Shown: positions 51,787 to 62,535, numbered from the stretch's first letter. The stretch: 64,000 bases of DNA from Candidatus Avidesulfovibrio excrementigallinarum (GCA_018715085.1 DVMI01000127.1:1-64000); one strand, 5' to 3'. The notes: generated by a model from the letters alone, not told the origin. A program made the numbers and translations.

Positions 51787-52074
51787 ATGACTACGCAGCA
51801 CAGCGTAAAAATCTTTTTTGAAGGCGCGCCCGTTGAAGCTGAAGAAGGCGAAAGCGTGGCCGCGGCCCTGCAACGCGCCGGTGTCCAATATACCAGCCAC
51901 CATGGCCTGACTGGCGAACACCGCGCGCCGTTCTGCATGATGGGCGTCTGTTTTGAGTGCATGGTAAACATTGACGGGCACCCGAACCAGCAAGCCTGCC
52001 TGACCACCGTCCGCGAAGGCATGCGCGTGCGCAGGCAACAGACCGGCAAGGTGTTTGAAGGAGAAGGCGCATGA
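51787..52074 (+). CDS. (2Fe-2S)-binding subunit (HcnA/OoxA N-terminal-like)
   Basis: GEHRAPFCMMGVCFECMVNIDGHPNQQACLTTVREGMRV. Confidence 0.88.
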   Translation: MTTQHSVKIFFEGAPVEAEEGESVAAALQRAGVQYTSHHGLTGEHRAPFCMMGVCFECMVNIDGHPNQQACLTTVREGMRVRRQQTGKVFEGEGA

Positions 52075-53456
52075 GTCAGCAATGGGATGCTCTGGTCATT
52101 GGTGCCGGGCCTGCGGGCATGAGCGCTGCTGCGATCATGGCCGAACGCGGGCTGCAGGTGACGCTTGTCGACGAGCAGGAAACGCCCGGCGGCCAGATCT
52201 ACCGGGGCGTAACGCGTCCGCAGGCAGCAAGCCGCTTTGCAGAAATCAAGGACTACAATGCAGGGCTTGCGCTGACGCGGCGTTTTCTGGCCAGTGGAGC
52301 GCGGTATCTGCCCAACACGACTGTCTGGTTTGTCGAACCCGGCCGGGTTCTTGCCCGGCAGGGCGATGCCACGCATGAAATCCTTGCGGCAAAAATCGTC
52401 ATTGCCGTAGGCGCCATGGAACGCCCTGTACCGTTCAAAGGCTGGACTCTGCCAGGCGTGATGGGCGTGGGCGCGGCGCATATTCTGCAAAAAATGTCGG
52501 GCATCACACCGGCCGGGCCGCTGGTGCTGGCCGGCAGCGGCCCACTGCTGCCTATGGCGGCCGCCCATTACCTCAAGCAGGGCGCGCCTGTTGCGGCCAT
52601 TCTGGACACCACGCCTCTGACAAACCTGTTGCGGGCAGCGCCCTTCTTCCTGCCGGCGCTGGCCGACAGCAGCCTGCTTTGGCGCGGAGCGGGATACATG
52701 CTGACCATCGCGCACAAGCATGTGCCGGTCTATTATGGCGTAACCAATCTGACCGCCGAAGGCGCAGACCATGTCGAACGCGTGCGCTTTGTTTCAAAAG
52801 GAAAGGAACATAGCCTGGACGCGCAAACGCTGCTCTGGCATAACGGGGTGATCCCCCGCACGCACATGGCCGCCTCGGCAGATCTCAAGCATTGCTGGGA
52901 TCGCGCCCAGCAGTGCTGGAACACATGCAGCGACCGCTCCGGCCACACCAGCCGGAATGGCATTCTGGTGGCCGGCGACTGCGCCGGCGTGCACGGTGCG
53001 GAGGCTTCGGCCCTGCAGGGCGAACTGACAGGCCTGGCCATTGCCGCCGAGCTTGACGCTCTCAGCAGGCGCGATGCAAAAATCCTGGCCTGGCCCCTGC
53101 GGCAGAAACTTTGGGCCAAGCTTGCCGCACGTCCGTTTGTGGACGCCGTATTCCGTCCGGGCGCCGGCGCCTGTGCCGCACTGGACGACGACGTGGTCGT
53201 CTGCCGGTGCGAAAATGTGACGGCCGGGGAAATCCGCAAGGTGGTGGCTGAAGGCGTGGTTGACGTCAACGAAATCAAGCTGCGGCTCAGGCCCGGCATG
53301 GGCCCCTGTCAGGGACGCATGTGCGGACCGGCACTGGCGTTTGTGGCCGCGGCCGCGGCAGGCCTGCCCGTACAGAAAGTGGGCATGCTGCGCATTCGTC
53401 CGCCGCTGCGGCCCGTCCCGCTGGCTACCTTGTGCAATATGACAAAAGACAACTGA
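52071..53456 (+). CDS. NAD(P)/FAD-dependent oxidoreductase with C-terminal BFD-like [2Fe-2S] domain (HcnB-like)
   Basis: DALVIGAGPAGMSAAAIMAERGLQVTLVDEQETPGGQIYRG; VVCRCENVTAGEIRKVV...GPCQGRMCGPAL; ATGA overlap with preceding gene. Confidence 0.88.
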   Translation: MSQQWDALVIGAGPAGMSAAAIMAERGLQVTLVDEQETPGGQIYRGVTRPQAASRFAEIKDYNAGLALTRRFLASGARYLPNTTVWFVEPGRVLARQGDATHEILAAKIVIAVGAMERPVPFKGWTLPGVMGVGAAHILQKMSGITPAGPLVLAGSGPLLPMAAAHYLKQGAPVAAILDTTPLTNLLRAAPFFLPALADSSLLWRGAGYMLTIAHKHVPVYYGVTNLTAEGADHVERVRFVSKGKEHSLDAQTLLWHNGVIPRTHMAASADLKHCWDRAQQCWNTCSDRSGHTSRNGILVAGDCAGVHGAEASALQGELTGLAIAAELDALSRRDAKILAWPLRQKLWAKLAARPFVDAVFRPGAGACAALDDDVVVCRCENVTAGEIRKVVAEGVVDVNEIKLRLRPGMGPCQGRMCGPALAFVAAAAAGLPVQKVGMLRIRPPLRPVPLATLCNMTKDN

Positions 53457-53484
53457 CGCGCGAGCGTCGTATAAGGAGACTGTC

Positions 53485-53865
53485 ATGAAAGGCATTGAAC
53501 GCTTTGGACTGCCCAAGCCTGGCGCAACCCCTGCGGCTCAGGCCGTGGCCGCTGACGGCTGGTTGTTTGTGGCCGGTCAGGTTCCCCGCGATGCAAACGG
53601 AAACATCGTGTATGGCGACATCACCGTCCAGGCGCGGCAGACGCTTGACAACCTCGTGTCCAGGCTGAGCATGGCCGGATATACCACCAAAGACGTCGTC
53701 CGCGTCACGGTGTATCTTGACGATACGCGGGATTTTGCCGCGTTCAACGCCGTGTACCGCGAGTACTTCAGTGCAGAAGACGCACCGGCGCGGGTTTGCG
53801 TGCAAGCGCACATGGTCGTTGACATCAAGGTGGAAGTCGACTGCATCGCCTGGAAAGCCGCTTAA
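53485..53865 (+). CDS. RidA family protein
   Basis: LFVAGQVPRDANGNIVYGDITVQARQTLDNLVSRLSMAGYTTKDVVRVTVYL. Confidence 0.9.
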   Translation: MKGIERFGLPKPGATPAAQAVAADGWLFVAGQVPRDANGNIVYGDITVQARQTLDNLVSRLSMAGYTTKDVVRVTVYLDDTRDFAAFNAVYREYFSAEDAPARVCVQAHMVVDIKVEVDCIAWKAA

Positions 53866-54212
53866 AAAAGCCGCTTTTGCAGCATGCTCCGCGCATGAAG
53901 AACGCAAAGGGCAGGATCGCCGCTCCGCCGGGCCCAGAAGAAGCCCCGCTTTCATCTGCCGCCCGGACGGGGCCTGTGAAACCTGCGGGCTTTACGCTCC
54001 GCCTGCTCTAAAAAGCGTCTGGTGCACGACTGACGGACAGGCCACATTCAGCTGTTTTTGCTCCATCCGGCGCGCCGCGGATTTGTTACCCATGGCGCAA
54101 AGGAAAAACGCGCGGCTTTGTCTGGCGGATGTCAGGCCGCCTGCAAAGGCCCGCGCGGCAACAGTGTAACATCTATGCACGAGGATTGGCTTTTCGCCGC
54201 TGAGGGGATCCC

Positions 54213-55100
54213 ATGCATACTCTGAAAAAACAGGCTCTCAATGGTCCGCTGGATCTTTTTGTCAACAGTCCACGTCCGGTATTCTGGTGCAATCATGTGT
54301 ACCCGGTAGGCACATGGCGGGTGGCACACACCCATCCGGGATGGGGCGAGCTGGCCTATCTGGAAAAAGGCCAGATCGCTCTTTCTGGAAACATGGGGCG
54401 CTGCTTTGTCCCTGCGCAATGGGCCGTATGGATTCCCGGGACAATGGCGCATGAATGGGTTGTCACCGATACCATCAACGACCGCACACTTCATATCGAT
54501 ACCCGCAAAATTTCGCTCGGGCCGCGCTTTGAGCGCTATCACGCCATGTTGGTCACGCCGCTCATGCGCGAACTCATTCTGGCGCTCGATACGATTCCGG
54601 CCAACTACGAAAGCGAACAAGACTGCCGTTTTGTTCAGTTTTTACTCGATCGCCTCGTAGAACTGCCCGAAGTGGAATTTTTGCCCTCGTTCCCGGAAGA
54701 CAACCGCATCGTGACCCTGTGCACCTCGCTGCTCAGCGACTCTTCATCCAACCGGACACTGAAGGACTGGGGGAAAATTCTTTGCATGTCCGAACGGAAC
54801 CTGGCACGCCTGTTTAAAAAGGAAACCGGCGTATCCTTTGGGCGCTGGCGGGCCAGAGTGCGCCTTTACGATGCACGGCGGCGGCTTGAACGCGGCGAAA
54901 AGGTGACCAGCGTGGCGATGGAGTGCGGCTATGCGTCGCTCTCCTCCTTCATCGACGCGTTCAAAAAGTTCTTCGGCTGTACCCCCGGAAGCTTTGCCTG
55001 CCTGCCGACGGCGGGACACGTTGTGCGCAAGGACGCCAAAATCGTGCTCTCCACAGGCGAAGACGCGGCGTTTTTCCTGTCGCAGGACACGGGACACTGA
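54213..55100 (+). CDS. AraC family transcriptional regulator with cupin-type N-terminus
   Basis: WRVAHTHPGWGELAYLEKGQ; C-terminal SERNLARLFKKETGVSFGRWRARVRLYDARRRLERGEKVTSVAMECGYASLSSFIDAFKKFFGCTPG. Confidence 0.92.
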   Translation: MHTLKKQALNGPLDLFVNSPRPVFWCNHVYPVGTWRVAHTHPGWGELAYLEKGQIALSGNMGRCFVPAQWAVWIPGTMAHEWVVTDTINDRTLHIDTRKISLGPRFERYHAMLVTPLMRELILALDTIPANYESEQDCRFVQFLLDRLVELPEVEFLPSFPEDNRIVTLCTSLLSDSSSNRTLKDWGKILCMSERNLARLFKKETGVSFGRWRARVRLYDARRRLERGEKVTSVAMECGYASLSSFIDAFKKFFGCTPGSFACLPTAGHVVRKDAKIVLSTGEDAAFFLSQDTGH

Positions 55101-55355
55101 CAGCGGCAGCACGGCAGGCAGGAGAAAGGACGTCCTTTCACGCAGGTTCCTTTTTTCCTCCCCGCCCTTTTGCTTTTCTGACCGCATCCGCAATTCCCGC
55201 AGCATGAAATGCGGACAGAATGCCGTGAGGGAGAACGGCACACGCCTCTCCCATGGCATTCTGTCCGCGTACTGCCCCAAAACCAGGCCGTCCGGTTCGT
55301 TCAGACAGGCTCCGAAAACAGTATCTGGCGACGGGTTGCCGCGTTGTTGCAGCTG

Positions 55356-56348
55356 TCAGGCGGCTCCGACAATGTCGGCCACAAACCGCACTGTGCGCGT
55401 TTCAGACCAGTATCTTGCAGGGTTGGCCGAAACAAACCCCACATGCCCGCCATGCCGCGGCATTTCAAGCGTCAGCAGAGAGCTGCGTTGCGCCAGTTCC
55501 ACGGGAAAGCAGCGTGGAGCAAGGAAAGGATCGTCCAGGGCATTGAGAATGAGCACCGGCAGGCGCGCACCGGCAAGAACCGGCAGACTGGAAGCCCTGC
55601 GCCAGTAGTCGTGCGCATTGCGGAATCCGTGCAGCGGCGCGGTATACAGGTTGTCAAACACTTCAAAGCTGAACACTCGCCAGAGCGGACTGCTGTCGAC
55701 AAGATCAGGAAAACGGCGGTGTTTTTCGCGGATTTTAGCCCGCAGTGTCTTAAGAAAATACGCCATGTACGGCAGCCGGGAAGGTCTGGCAAGCATCTCG
55801 GCCGACGCCTCCAGATCGCACGGCGTTGAAACACCCACAGCGGCGCATACCGACGAAGGCACCCGGTCGGGATCTTCCCCCACATACTTGAGTGTCTGGT
55901 TGCCCCCCATACTGAACCCCACCAGCGCCAGCGTCCTGTAACCAAGGCTCTGGGCGTACAGAACGGTCTGATGCAAATCACAGGTCTGCCCGCCGTGGTA
56001 CATGCCGGGAGTGAGATTGGGTTCCCCGGAGCAGCCGCGGAAGTTGCGCGCCAGCGCGTCCCAGCCCATGGCGCGAAACGCTTCGGCCATGCCCCGCACA
56101 TACGGCCTGCGGCTGTTGCCCTCCAGACCATGCGACAGAATGACTGCACTGTCCGATCGCCTGTCCGGCCTGGCAGGCAGACAGTCCACATCAAAGAAAT
56201 CGCCGTCAGGGGTCCTGAGCCGGACCGTAGAAAACCACGGTTGCCAGTCGTACGGCAGCTTTCGCCGGCATGAAGCCCAGATGGTCAGCGCATGTCCGCT
56301 GCGCAGCATTGGCGGGGGGACATACGTCGAATTGTCAATAACAGGCAT
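55356..56348 (-). CDS. YheT family alpha/beta hydrolase
   Basis: ILSHGLEGNSRRPYVRGMAEAF, NFRGCSGEPNLTPGMYHGGQT, LVGFSMGGNQTLKYVGE. Confidence 0.88.
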   Translation of the reverse strand: MPVIDNSTYVPPPMLRSGHALTIWASCRRKLPYDWQPWFSTVRLRTPDGDFFDVDCLPARPDRRSDSAVILSHGLEGNSRRPYVRGMAEAFRAMGWDALARNFRGCSGEPNLTPGMYHGGQTCDLHQTVLYAQSLGYRTLALVGFSMGGNQTLKYVGEDPDRVPSSVCAAVGVSTPCDLEASAEMLARPSRLPYMAYFLKTLRAKIREKHRRFPDLVDSSPLWRVFSFEVFDNLYTAPLHGFRNAHDYWRRASSLPVLAGARLPVLILNALDDPFLAPRCFPVELAQRSSLLTLEMPRHGGHVGFVSANPARYWSETRTVRFVADIVGAA

Positions 56349-56586
56349 GGCGCACCTCCGCAGCCAACTTTTCACCCAAACGGGGGGAAGTCAACGCCGC
56401 TGTCCCTGCCTGCACCGCCAGCCATATGCCGCTGCCGGATGGCGCACACCCCTGCGCAACCGCACAGCCGGTCTGCAACGGGGCAGTGCCGCACAAATGG
56501 AAACGTCTCCTGCGCGGAAAAAACGGCTCACAGCCTGCTGCCCTTCCTCCCGGGCTGCCTTTTCTGCTACAACGCGCTCTGCGCCA

Positions 56587-56624
56587 CAAAAAAAGTGGCC
56601 CTGCCTGACAAGGCAACGGGCCAC
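56587..56624 (-). terminator. Intrinsic terminator of the CoA-transferase gene
   Basis: Minus strand GTGGCCCGTTGCCTTGTCAGGCAGGGCCAC then TTTTTTT. Confidence 0.8.
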
Positions 56625-56714
56625 CTTACAACATCAAGACACTTGCGCACGGATCGGCAAGCCCGGGCATTTCTCTGAAAATCAGCCAGATACCGGCCGC
56701 CGGGGACGCCTCTG

Positions 56715-58046
56715 TTAGCGGGTTTTGTTGGAACGCCGCCAGATACGCAGGGCTTCGGCCTGCTTGATGAGATCGTCACGGAAATCCGGGTGGGCCACAC
56801 TGATGATGCGGGCGGTCTTTTCCCAGATGGACTGACCGGCCAGCACGGCAATCCCCCATTCCGTCACCAGGCAGTGAGACGCAAAACGCGGTGTGGTCAC
56901 GATGGTGCCCGGCGTCAGCGTGGGCACGATGCGGGAAGCGATCTTACCTGTTTTTTTGTTGAGATAGGTCGACTGGCAGCAGATAAAACTTTTGCCATGG
57001 GGCGACTCAAACGCGCCAAGGGCAAAGTTCATCTGCCCCCCGGATCCGCTGATCTGCCTTGAACCAATGCTTTCTGCGCTGATCTGCCCGAACAGATCGA
57101 CTTCAAGGCAGCTGTTGATACTGATCATGGTGTCCTGTTTGCCAATGATATGGGGATCGTTGACGCGATCCACCGGCAAGGCAAGGAGCGAACTGTTGTT
57201 ACGCGCCCAGGCGTACAAATCGGCGCTGCCCACGCCAAAAGTGAATACTGTCTGCCCGTAATTGAATGTTTTCAGACGGTTTGTCAGCCTTCCGGAGAGA
57301 GCGAGCACGCGGAAGGCGTCCACAAGCAGTTCCGAATGCGCACCCAGGTCCTTCAAATCCGACTCAGCGAGCAGCTGACCGATGGCATTGGGCAGGCCGC
57401 CAATGCCAAGCTGAATGACGTCCCCGTCGCGCATCTGGGTAATCACCTCGGCCGCAATGCGCTGGTCAATCTCCGAAGGCGCAGCGACAGGCAGTACCGG
57501 CAGTTCCGGATCGCCGCTTTCGACCACAAAATCCACTTCGCCAATATGCACGCCATTTTCGTGCCCGCCAATGACCGGCAGACGGCGGTTGATTTCAAGC
57601 ACGACCTTTTTGGCCTTGCGAATGATCGCCTGGCTGGCCGAGTTGGTCAGCGAAAAATTGAACCAGCCATCGTTGTCCGGCGGCGTGACAGACAAAAAGG
57701 CCACATCGACGTCAAGAAGCTTCTCGTAATAGCGCGGCATGTACTGATAGGTCAGCGGAATGTAGCAACAGCGTCCTTTATCGGACATCCGGCGCTCATA
57801 ACCGCCCATGTGCCAGCTATGAAAGGCAAAATGCTCCAGAGAGGGGTCACATTCCATGACTTCCAGCGGCCGCAGGACAATCCCACCCCGGATATTGACA
57901 TCGGTCAGTTCATCCCGGCGGGCGGCCAGTGCCTTGTCGATGGCGTAGGGGTGCCCGAGGCAGAAACTGTAGTCGACCCAGTCGCCGGACTTGACCAGCG
58001 CAGCAGCCTGCTCGGGTGAAATGCTCTTGGCGGCATAGGATGACAT
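56715..58046 (-). CDS. Acetyl-CoA hydrolase/CoA-transferase family protein
   Basis: VDYSFCLGHPYAIDKALAARRDEL, DGDVIQLGIGGLPNAIGQLL, GSGGQMNFALGAFESPHGKSFI. Confidence 0.85.
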   Translation of the reverse strand: MSSYAAKSISPEQAAALVKSGDWVDYSFCLGHPYAIDKALAARRDELTDVNIRGGIVLRPLEVMECDPSLEHFAFHSWHMGGYERRMSDKGRCCYIPLTYQYMPRYYEKLLDVDVAFLSVTPPDNDGWFNFSLTNSASQAIIRKAKKVVLEINRRLPVIGGHENGVHIGEVDFVVESGDPELPVLPVAAPSEIDQRIAAEVITQMRDGDVIQLGIGGLPNAIGQLLAESDLKDLGAHSELLVDAFRVLALSGRLTNRLKTFNYGQTVFTFGVGSADLYAWARNNSSLLALPVDRVNDPHIIGKQDTMISINSCLEVDLFGQISAESIGSRQISGSGGQMNFALGAFESPHGKSFICCQSTYLNKKTGKIASRIVPTLTPGTIVTTPRFASHCLVTEWGIAVLAGQSIWEKTARIISVAHPDFRDDLIKQAEALRIWRRSNKTR

Positions 58047-58816
58047 AGTCAGAACTCCTTAAAGCAGATTCCTTATTGAAAGAGGGCTCTTTCAAAAGGT
58101 ACGCCGCCCGCGCACGCAAAAACGCGCGTTTCCCCGCGCCAGGCGTCTGGCGTCCGTCCTGCCTTCATCAGAGCGGTTTATGGTCAGGCTGAAAACCGCT
58201 CTTACAATAACGGCGGACAGGACACGCAAACGCCATGATATACGCATGCCGCTGCGGAGAAGCAAGAAAAAACAGAATGCCAAAAAAATCACAGAGTCTG
58301 CGCGGCTCCACCGCGCGCTGGTGCAAGCATCCCGGCTGCAGTGTGCACAGCTGGTGCCTGGTCTCTCAGGCATGGTGCAGGCCGTCACAGGAAAAAGCCG
58401 GACGGCGCCGGACAGAACAGAAAAGGATCCAGGGCACGCACAGCCCGGTGCAGCCTTTGCAGATTGCTGCCGTTCAACGCGCTGCGGCAGCAACGTGCCG
58501 CTACGGCCTCCGCCCGGAAAAACCAACTCACAAAAATCCTGGAGATATCCTGCTTTCGAGCGGCCAGCTGCTGTTTCAGCCCGTTCCTTTTTGCCATGGG
58601 ATCATCCCGCTGTGCCGCAGCAACCGATGCACACGCGACACGGCCGCAACAGGGCTTTTGATGCAACAATACGAATTTTCGCGGCAGGAGGGGAAAGCCT
58701 GTCAGTTCTTTCCCACCCTCCAAAAAGCAGAATAAAAAAGAGGCCGGGGAGAGGGCCCCGCAAAAACGCGCCCTCTTTCCCGGCACCAGCCCAAAGCCCT
58801 CACGCAGGCGCTGCGG

Positions 58817-59605
58817 CTAGTTCTCGCGGCTCTTTTCCTTATCCCACGCTGCCCGCACCGCTGCTTCAAGCGCGGCCTTGACCGCATGGGTATCGAGCGC
58901 GGCAATGCCTTCAATGGTCGATCCGGCTGGCGAGCAGACCTGTTCGCGCAGGATCGAGGGATGCGCGCCCGGCTGCAGCGCCAGCTGTGCCGATCCGGCG
59001 CAGAGCCAGGCGGCCATTTCCTGCGCCTCGGCACGCCTGAAGCCCATGCGGACGCCGGCTTCGGCCAGCGCCTCAATCACATAAAAGATATAGGCCGGTC
59101 CGCACCCGACGAGGGCCGAAAAGGCGGCAAACTGCGTTTCAGGGATTTCCACCGTTTTGCCAAGTGCGTTGAACATGTCGCGGACAAGGGCACGTTGTTC
59201 GTCATCAAGTCTGTCGTCGCCCAGGTACAGTCCGAACGATCCCATGCCCACGGCAACAGGCGTATTGGGCATACAGCGGACCACGGCAGTCTGATCGTCC
59301 ACCAGCGCGCGCAGGCTGGCCACACTGACCCCCGCAGCCACGGACAACACGACCCGGCGGCGGGCGGGCGCGCCATCCAGGGCTTCACGCAGGGCCCCGG
59401 CCACGGCATAGGGCTTGACAGCCACAAGCAGCACGTCGGCCTCGCGCCCCAGTTGCGCGGGCGTTGCGGCCTCTGCACTGCAGGCGGCGACGCGCTCCGG
59501 ATGATGATCCACGCCAAGCAGCCGGTATCCACGGTTTAATCCGGCAAGACCGCGCAGAATGGCCCCGCCCATATTTCCACAACCAAGACATCCTATGGTG
59601 ATCAT
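58817..59605 (-). CDS. proC: Pyrroline-5-carboxylate reductase
   Basis: ITIGCLGCGNMGGAILRGL, VVRCMPNTPVAVGMG, SALVGCGPAYIFYVIEALAEAGVRMGF, REQVCSPAGSTIEGI. Confidence 0.93.
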   Translation of the reverse strand: MITIGCLGCGNMGGAILRGLAGLNRGYRLLGVDHHPERVAACSAEAATPAQLGREADVLLVAVKPYAVAGALREALDGAPARRRVVLSVAAGVSVASLRALVDDQTAVVRCMPNTPVAVGMGSFGLYLGDDRLDDEQRALVRDMFNALGKTVEIPETQFAAFSALVGCGPAYIFYVIEALAEAGVRMGFRRAEAQEMAAWLCAGSAQLALQPGAHPSILREQVCSPAGSTIEGIAALDTHAVKAALEAAVRAAWDKEKSREN

Positions 59606-59717
59606 GTTCGTTCCTTATGTTTTTGCGGTGGAGCCGGCCTTTACAAGCCCGACGTCCTGCCGTATGTCCACACAAAACAATGGGCGCCGCGCAAGACGCG
59701 GCGCAACAGGTCCTGCC

Positions 59718-60440
59718 ATGAACGCTTTCATACGTCGCTGTTTTTGTCTTCCGGCGCTGGCCGCACTGCTTGTCACGGGCTGCTCCGGCATGTCGACCGT
59801 CCTTGATGAAGACGAATTTCATCTTATGGGACGTCGGTTTACTCCGCAACTGTACAAGCACGGTATTCTTGACGCGGAGGGCGGATACCGCACATTCCCC
59901 CTCCTGCAAGACACCTTTCCCGAGCCTGCCGGCAAGAATCTGTTCCGCCTGATGGATCTCGGCTTTCTCCAGTCGCTCACGCGCCGGCACGACAAGTCCT
60001 TTGCCGCCACCTGCGGCCCTGACGACGAAGTGACGTTTGACGACCGGGGCTTTGTCATCCGCCGGGCCACAGAAACCGTCACGGTGCGTCTGCTGGGCAG
60101 CGGCTACTGGAACGACGATCGCAAGCCGGACTGGTTTGTACTCTGCCGGATCGAAAATATCGAATACTCCCGCGACTACTACCTTGTGCTGACGCAGATC
60201 GAACGCGCTCCGCTGATCCCCGAGCTGCTGGGAGCGTGCCGCACCGAGGGCGATCCCGCCGGAGCCGATCGGGTAGGCCGCCGGGCACGTCCCGCGTCTG
60301 CCGGAACGCCTGCGGGCACGCACGAATACGGCCGGCTGTCAGACGTCGAGGCAGGGACCCGCACCGTGGTGCCTGCGCCTGGAGCCCCCGGCCCCAAAAC
60401 GCCGGCCTCCCCGCTTGAAGAACATCCGCTGGGCCGCTGA
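59718..60440 (+). CDS. Putative lipoprotein of unknown function
   Basis: MNAFIRRCFCLPALAALLVTGCSG lipobox; remainder unrecognised. Confidence 0.7.
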   Translation: MNAFIRRCFCLPALAALLVTGCSGMSTVLDEDEFHLMGRRFTPQLYKHGILDAEGGYRTFPLLQDTFPEPAGKNLFRLMDLGFLQSLTRRHDKSFAATCGPDDEVTFDDRGFVIRRATETVTVRLLGSGYWNDDRKPDWFVLCRIENIEYSRDYYLVLTQIERAPLIPELLGACRTEGDPAGADRVGRRARPASAGTPAGTHEYGRLSDVEAGTRTVVPAPGAPGPKTPASPLEEHPLGR

Positions 60441-60468
60441 CGGATCCGGCAACTCCGCACGCTGTCAA

Positions 60469-60493
60469 AAGGCCGGGGAAATCCCCGGCCTTT
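60469..60493. terminator. Bidirectional terminator between convergent genes
   Basis: AAGGCCGGGGaaatCCCCGGCCTTT. Confidence 0.8.
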
Positions 60494-60511
60494 GTTGTTC
60501 CACCGACCTGC

Positions 60512-61339
60512 TCATCCCCGCTGGCAGTGCGGGCACCAGACTGTCGTACGCCCGGCGACACGCCCCTTCTCCAGCGGGGTGCCGCAGATCACGCAGGGCT
60601 TGCCGCCTCGGCCGTATACGCGAAACGCATTCTGAAACGCGCCGGCGTCCCCGCGCGCGGTACGGTAATCGCGGATGGAGGATCCACAGGCCTCAATGGA
60701 CTCTTTAAGCACCTCCACAAGCGCGGCGTGCAATGCGCCGAGCCGGTCCGTGGAAAGCCCTGAAGCCGGGCTCTGCGGTGCAATTCCGGCCCTGAACAGG
60801 CTTTCGTCGGCATAGATGTTGCCGATTCCCGCAATGACCGTCTGGTTAAGCAGCAACGCCTTGATGGCCGTGCGCCGACCGGCAAGCTGTGCAACAAAGG
60901 CGGCAGGCCCTATCTCCAGCGGCTCCGGCCCCAGGGTGTTCCAGAATGGCCAGCTGGCCAGACTCCGCGGGCTGAGCACGCGCAGGCAGCCGAACTTGCG
61001 TGCGTCGTCAAAGAACAGCCGGTTTCCGTCAGACAGCTCGAAGACCGCACGCGTGTGAGGCCCGGGTTCTTCGCCAGGGGCATAGACAAACAGCCGGCCT
61101 GTCATTCTCAAGTGTACGGCAAGCCCTTCCACAGCGTTCCCGGCCACAGGCGCAAAGCGGATCAGAACAAGCTTGCCACGCCGTCCTGTGCCGGCAATGC
61201 GCCGGCCGATCACCGCTTCCAACGGTTCCGGACCGTCAAGACTGCCGGGATTGCGCAGCATCACGCCGCAAATAACGCGTTCACGGATCAACGGCGCGAG
61301 CGTACGGGCGATGGTTTCCGCTTCAGGCAGTTCTGGCAT
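60512..61339 (-). CDS. mutM: Formamidopyrimidine-DNA glycosylase
   Basis: MPELPEAETIARTL, IAGIGNIYADESLFRAGI, zinc finger CVICGTPLEKGRVAGRTTVWCPHCQ. Confidence 0.95.
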   Translation of the reverse strand: MPELPEAETIARTLAPLIRERVICGVMLRNPGSLDGPEPLEAVIGRRIAGTGRRGKLVLIRFAPVAGNAVEGLAVHLRMTGRLFVYAPGEEPGPHTRAVFELSDGNRLFFDDARKFGCLRVLSPRSLASWPFWNTLGPEPLEIGPAAFVAQLAGRRTAIKALLLNQTVIAGIGNIYADESLFRAGIAPQSPASGLSTDRLGALHAALVEVLKESIEACGSSIRDYRTARGDAGAFQNAFRVYGRGGKPCVICGTPLEKGRVAGRTTVWCPHCQRG

Positions 61340-61360
61340 GCCGCCCCCCTTTGTAACGCA

Positions 61361-61384
61361 AAACTCCGGCTTGACGCCGGAGTT
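61361..61384 (-). terminator. Hairpin between lepB and mutM
   Basis: AAACTCCGGCttgacGCCGGAGTTT. Confidence 0.6.
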
Positions 61385-61394
61385 TGCCTGAAAC

Positions 61395-61994
61395 TTATTC
61401 CACAGCCTTTCCGATACGGTCCCAACGGATATTGTCAAATCCTCCCCAGGACCAGTAAATGCGCCAGGCTTTGCCGCGGATGGCAGTGCGATCCACAACG
61501 CCCCAATAGCGGGAGTCGGAAGACTCGTCGCGGTTGTCGCCCATCACAAAGTATTTTCCCGGGGGCACGGTCAGCGGCATGAAGTTGTCGCGTTCATAAG
61601 AATCGGGCTGAGCAATGCGGACATACGGCTCATCGACCTTGACGCCGTTGCGGTACAGCTGGCGGTTGCGCATTTCGAGCGTGTCGCCCGGAACGCCTAC
61701 AATGCGCTTGATATAGTCAAGGGATGGATCACGCGGATAACGGAAAACAATAATGTCGCCGACCTGCGGGTCCTTGCCTTCGATGAGGTAATTGTCGGAG
61801 AACGGCAGCTTGATCCCGTAGATGAACTTGTTCACCAACAGATAATCGCCCACCTGCAACGTATTCAGCATGGATCCCGACGGGATTTTGAACGCCTGTA
61901 CGATAAAGGTGATGGTGATAAAGGCGATGGCCCCGGCCCACAAAATGGCTTCAACGTATTCCCAGAACACAGATTTACGGTGTTTTCCCAGCAT
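61395..61994 (-). CDS. lepB: Signal peptidase I
   Basis: KIPSGSMLNTLQVGDYLLVNKFIYG, YIKRIVGVPGDTLEMRN, VMGDNRDESSDSRYWG. Confidence 0.95.
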   Translation of the reverse strand: MLGKHRKSVFWEYVEAILWAGAIAFITITFIVQAFKIPSGSMLNTLQVGDYLLVNKFIYGIKLPFSDNYLIEGKDPQVGDIIVFRYPRDPSLDYIKRIVGVPGDTLEMRNRQLYRNGVKVDEPYVRIAQPDSYERDNFMPLTVPPGKYFVMGDNRDESSDSRYWGVVDRTAIRGKAWRIYWSWGGFDNIRWDRIGKAVE

Positions 61995-62016
61995 GATATG
62001 GATATATTCCTGTACG

Positions 62017-62535
62017 TTAGCAGGGTTGATGACGCGCCGAGAGTTCGTCGCCGGCAGCGGCCACGTCGGCAGCGAATTTGGCCCGGGCAGCCCGGAGGCG
62101 ATCCTGCAACGCCGGATCGTGCAAAGCCAGGATCTGTGCGGCCAGCCATGCCGCATTGCGGGCGCCGGCCTTATCCAGGGCCACAGTGGCCACGGGGAAT
62201 CCCGGAGGCATTTGCACGGTGGCCAGCAGCGCATCCATGCCATTGAGGGCCGAAGCCGCCACGGGGATGCCGATCACCGGCTTGGTAGTGCGCGCCGCGA
62301 CTGCTCCGGCAAGATGGGCAGCCATCCCCGCCGCGCAGATGTAAACCTGGCAGCCCCTGGCTTCAAGATCGTCCACCAGTCTGGCGGTCCGATCCGGCGT
62401 ACGGTGCGCGGAAGTGACAGTAAAAAAGTACGGAATGCCAAGCTGTTTCAAAATATCCGCGCAGGGGGCCACAGTGGGCTCGTCTGAGGCGGAACCAATA
62501 AAAATGGCAACGTGGACTTCCATGAAATTCCTCAT
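62017..62535 (-). CDS. purE: 5-(carboxyamino)imidazole ribonucleotide mutase
   Basis: [63 protein letters not shown]. Confidence 0.93.
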   Translation of the reverse strand: MRNFMEVHVAIFIGSASDEPTVAPCADILKQLGIPYFFTVTSAHRTPDRTARLVDDLEARGCQVYICAAGMAAHLAGAVAARTTKPVIGIPVAASALNGMDALLATVQMPPGFPVATVALDKAGARNAAWLAAQILALHDPALQDRLRAARAKFAADVAAAGDELSARHQPC

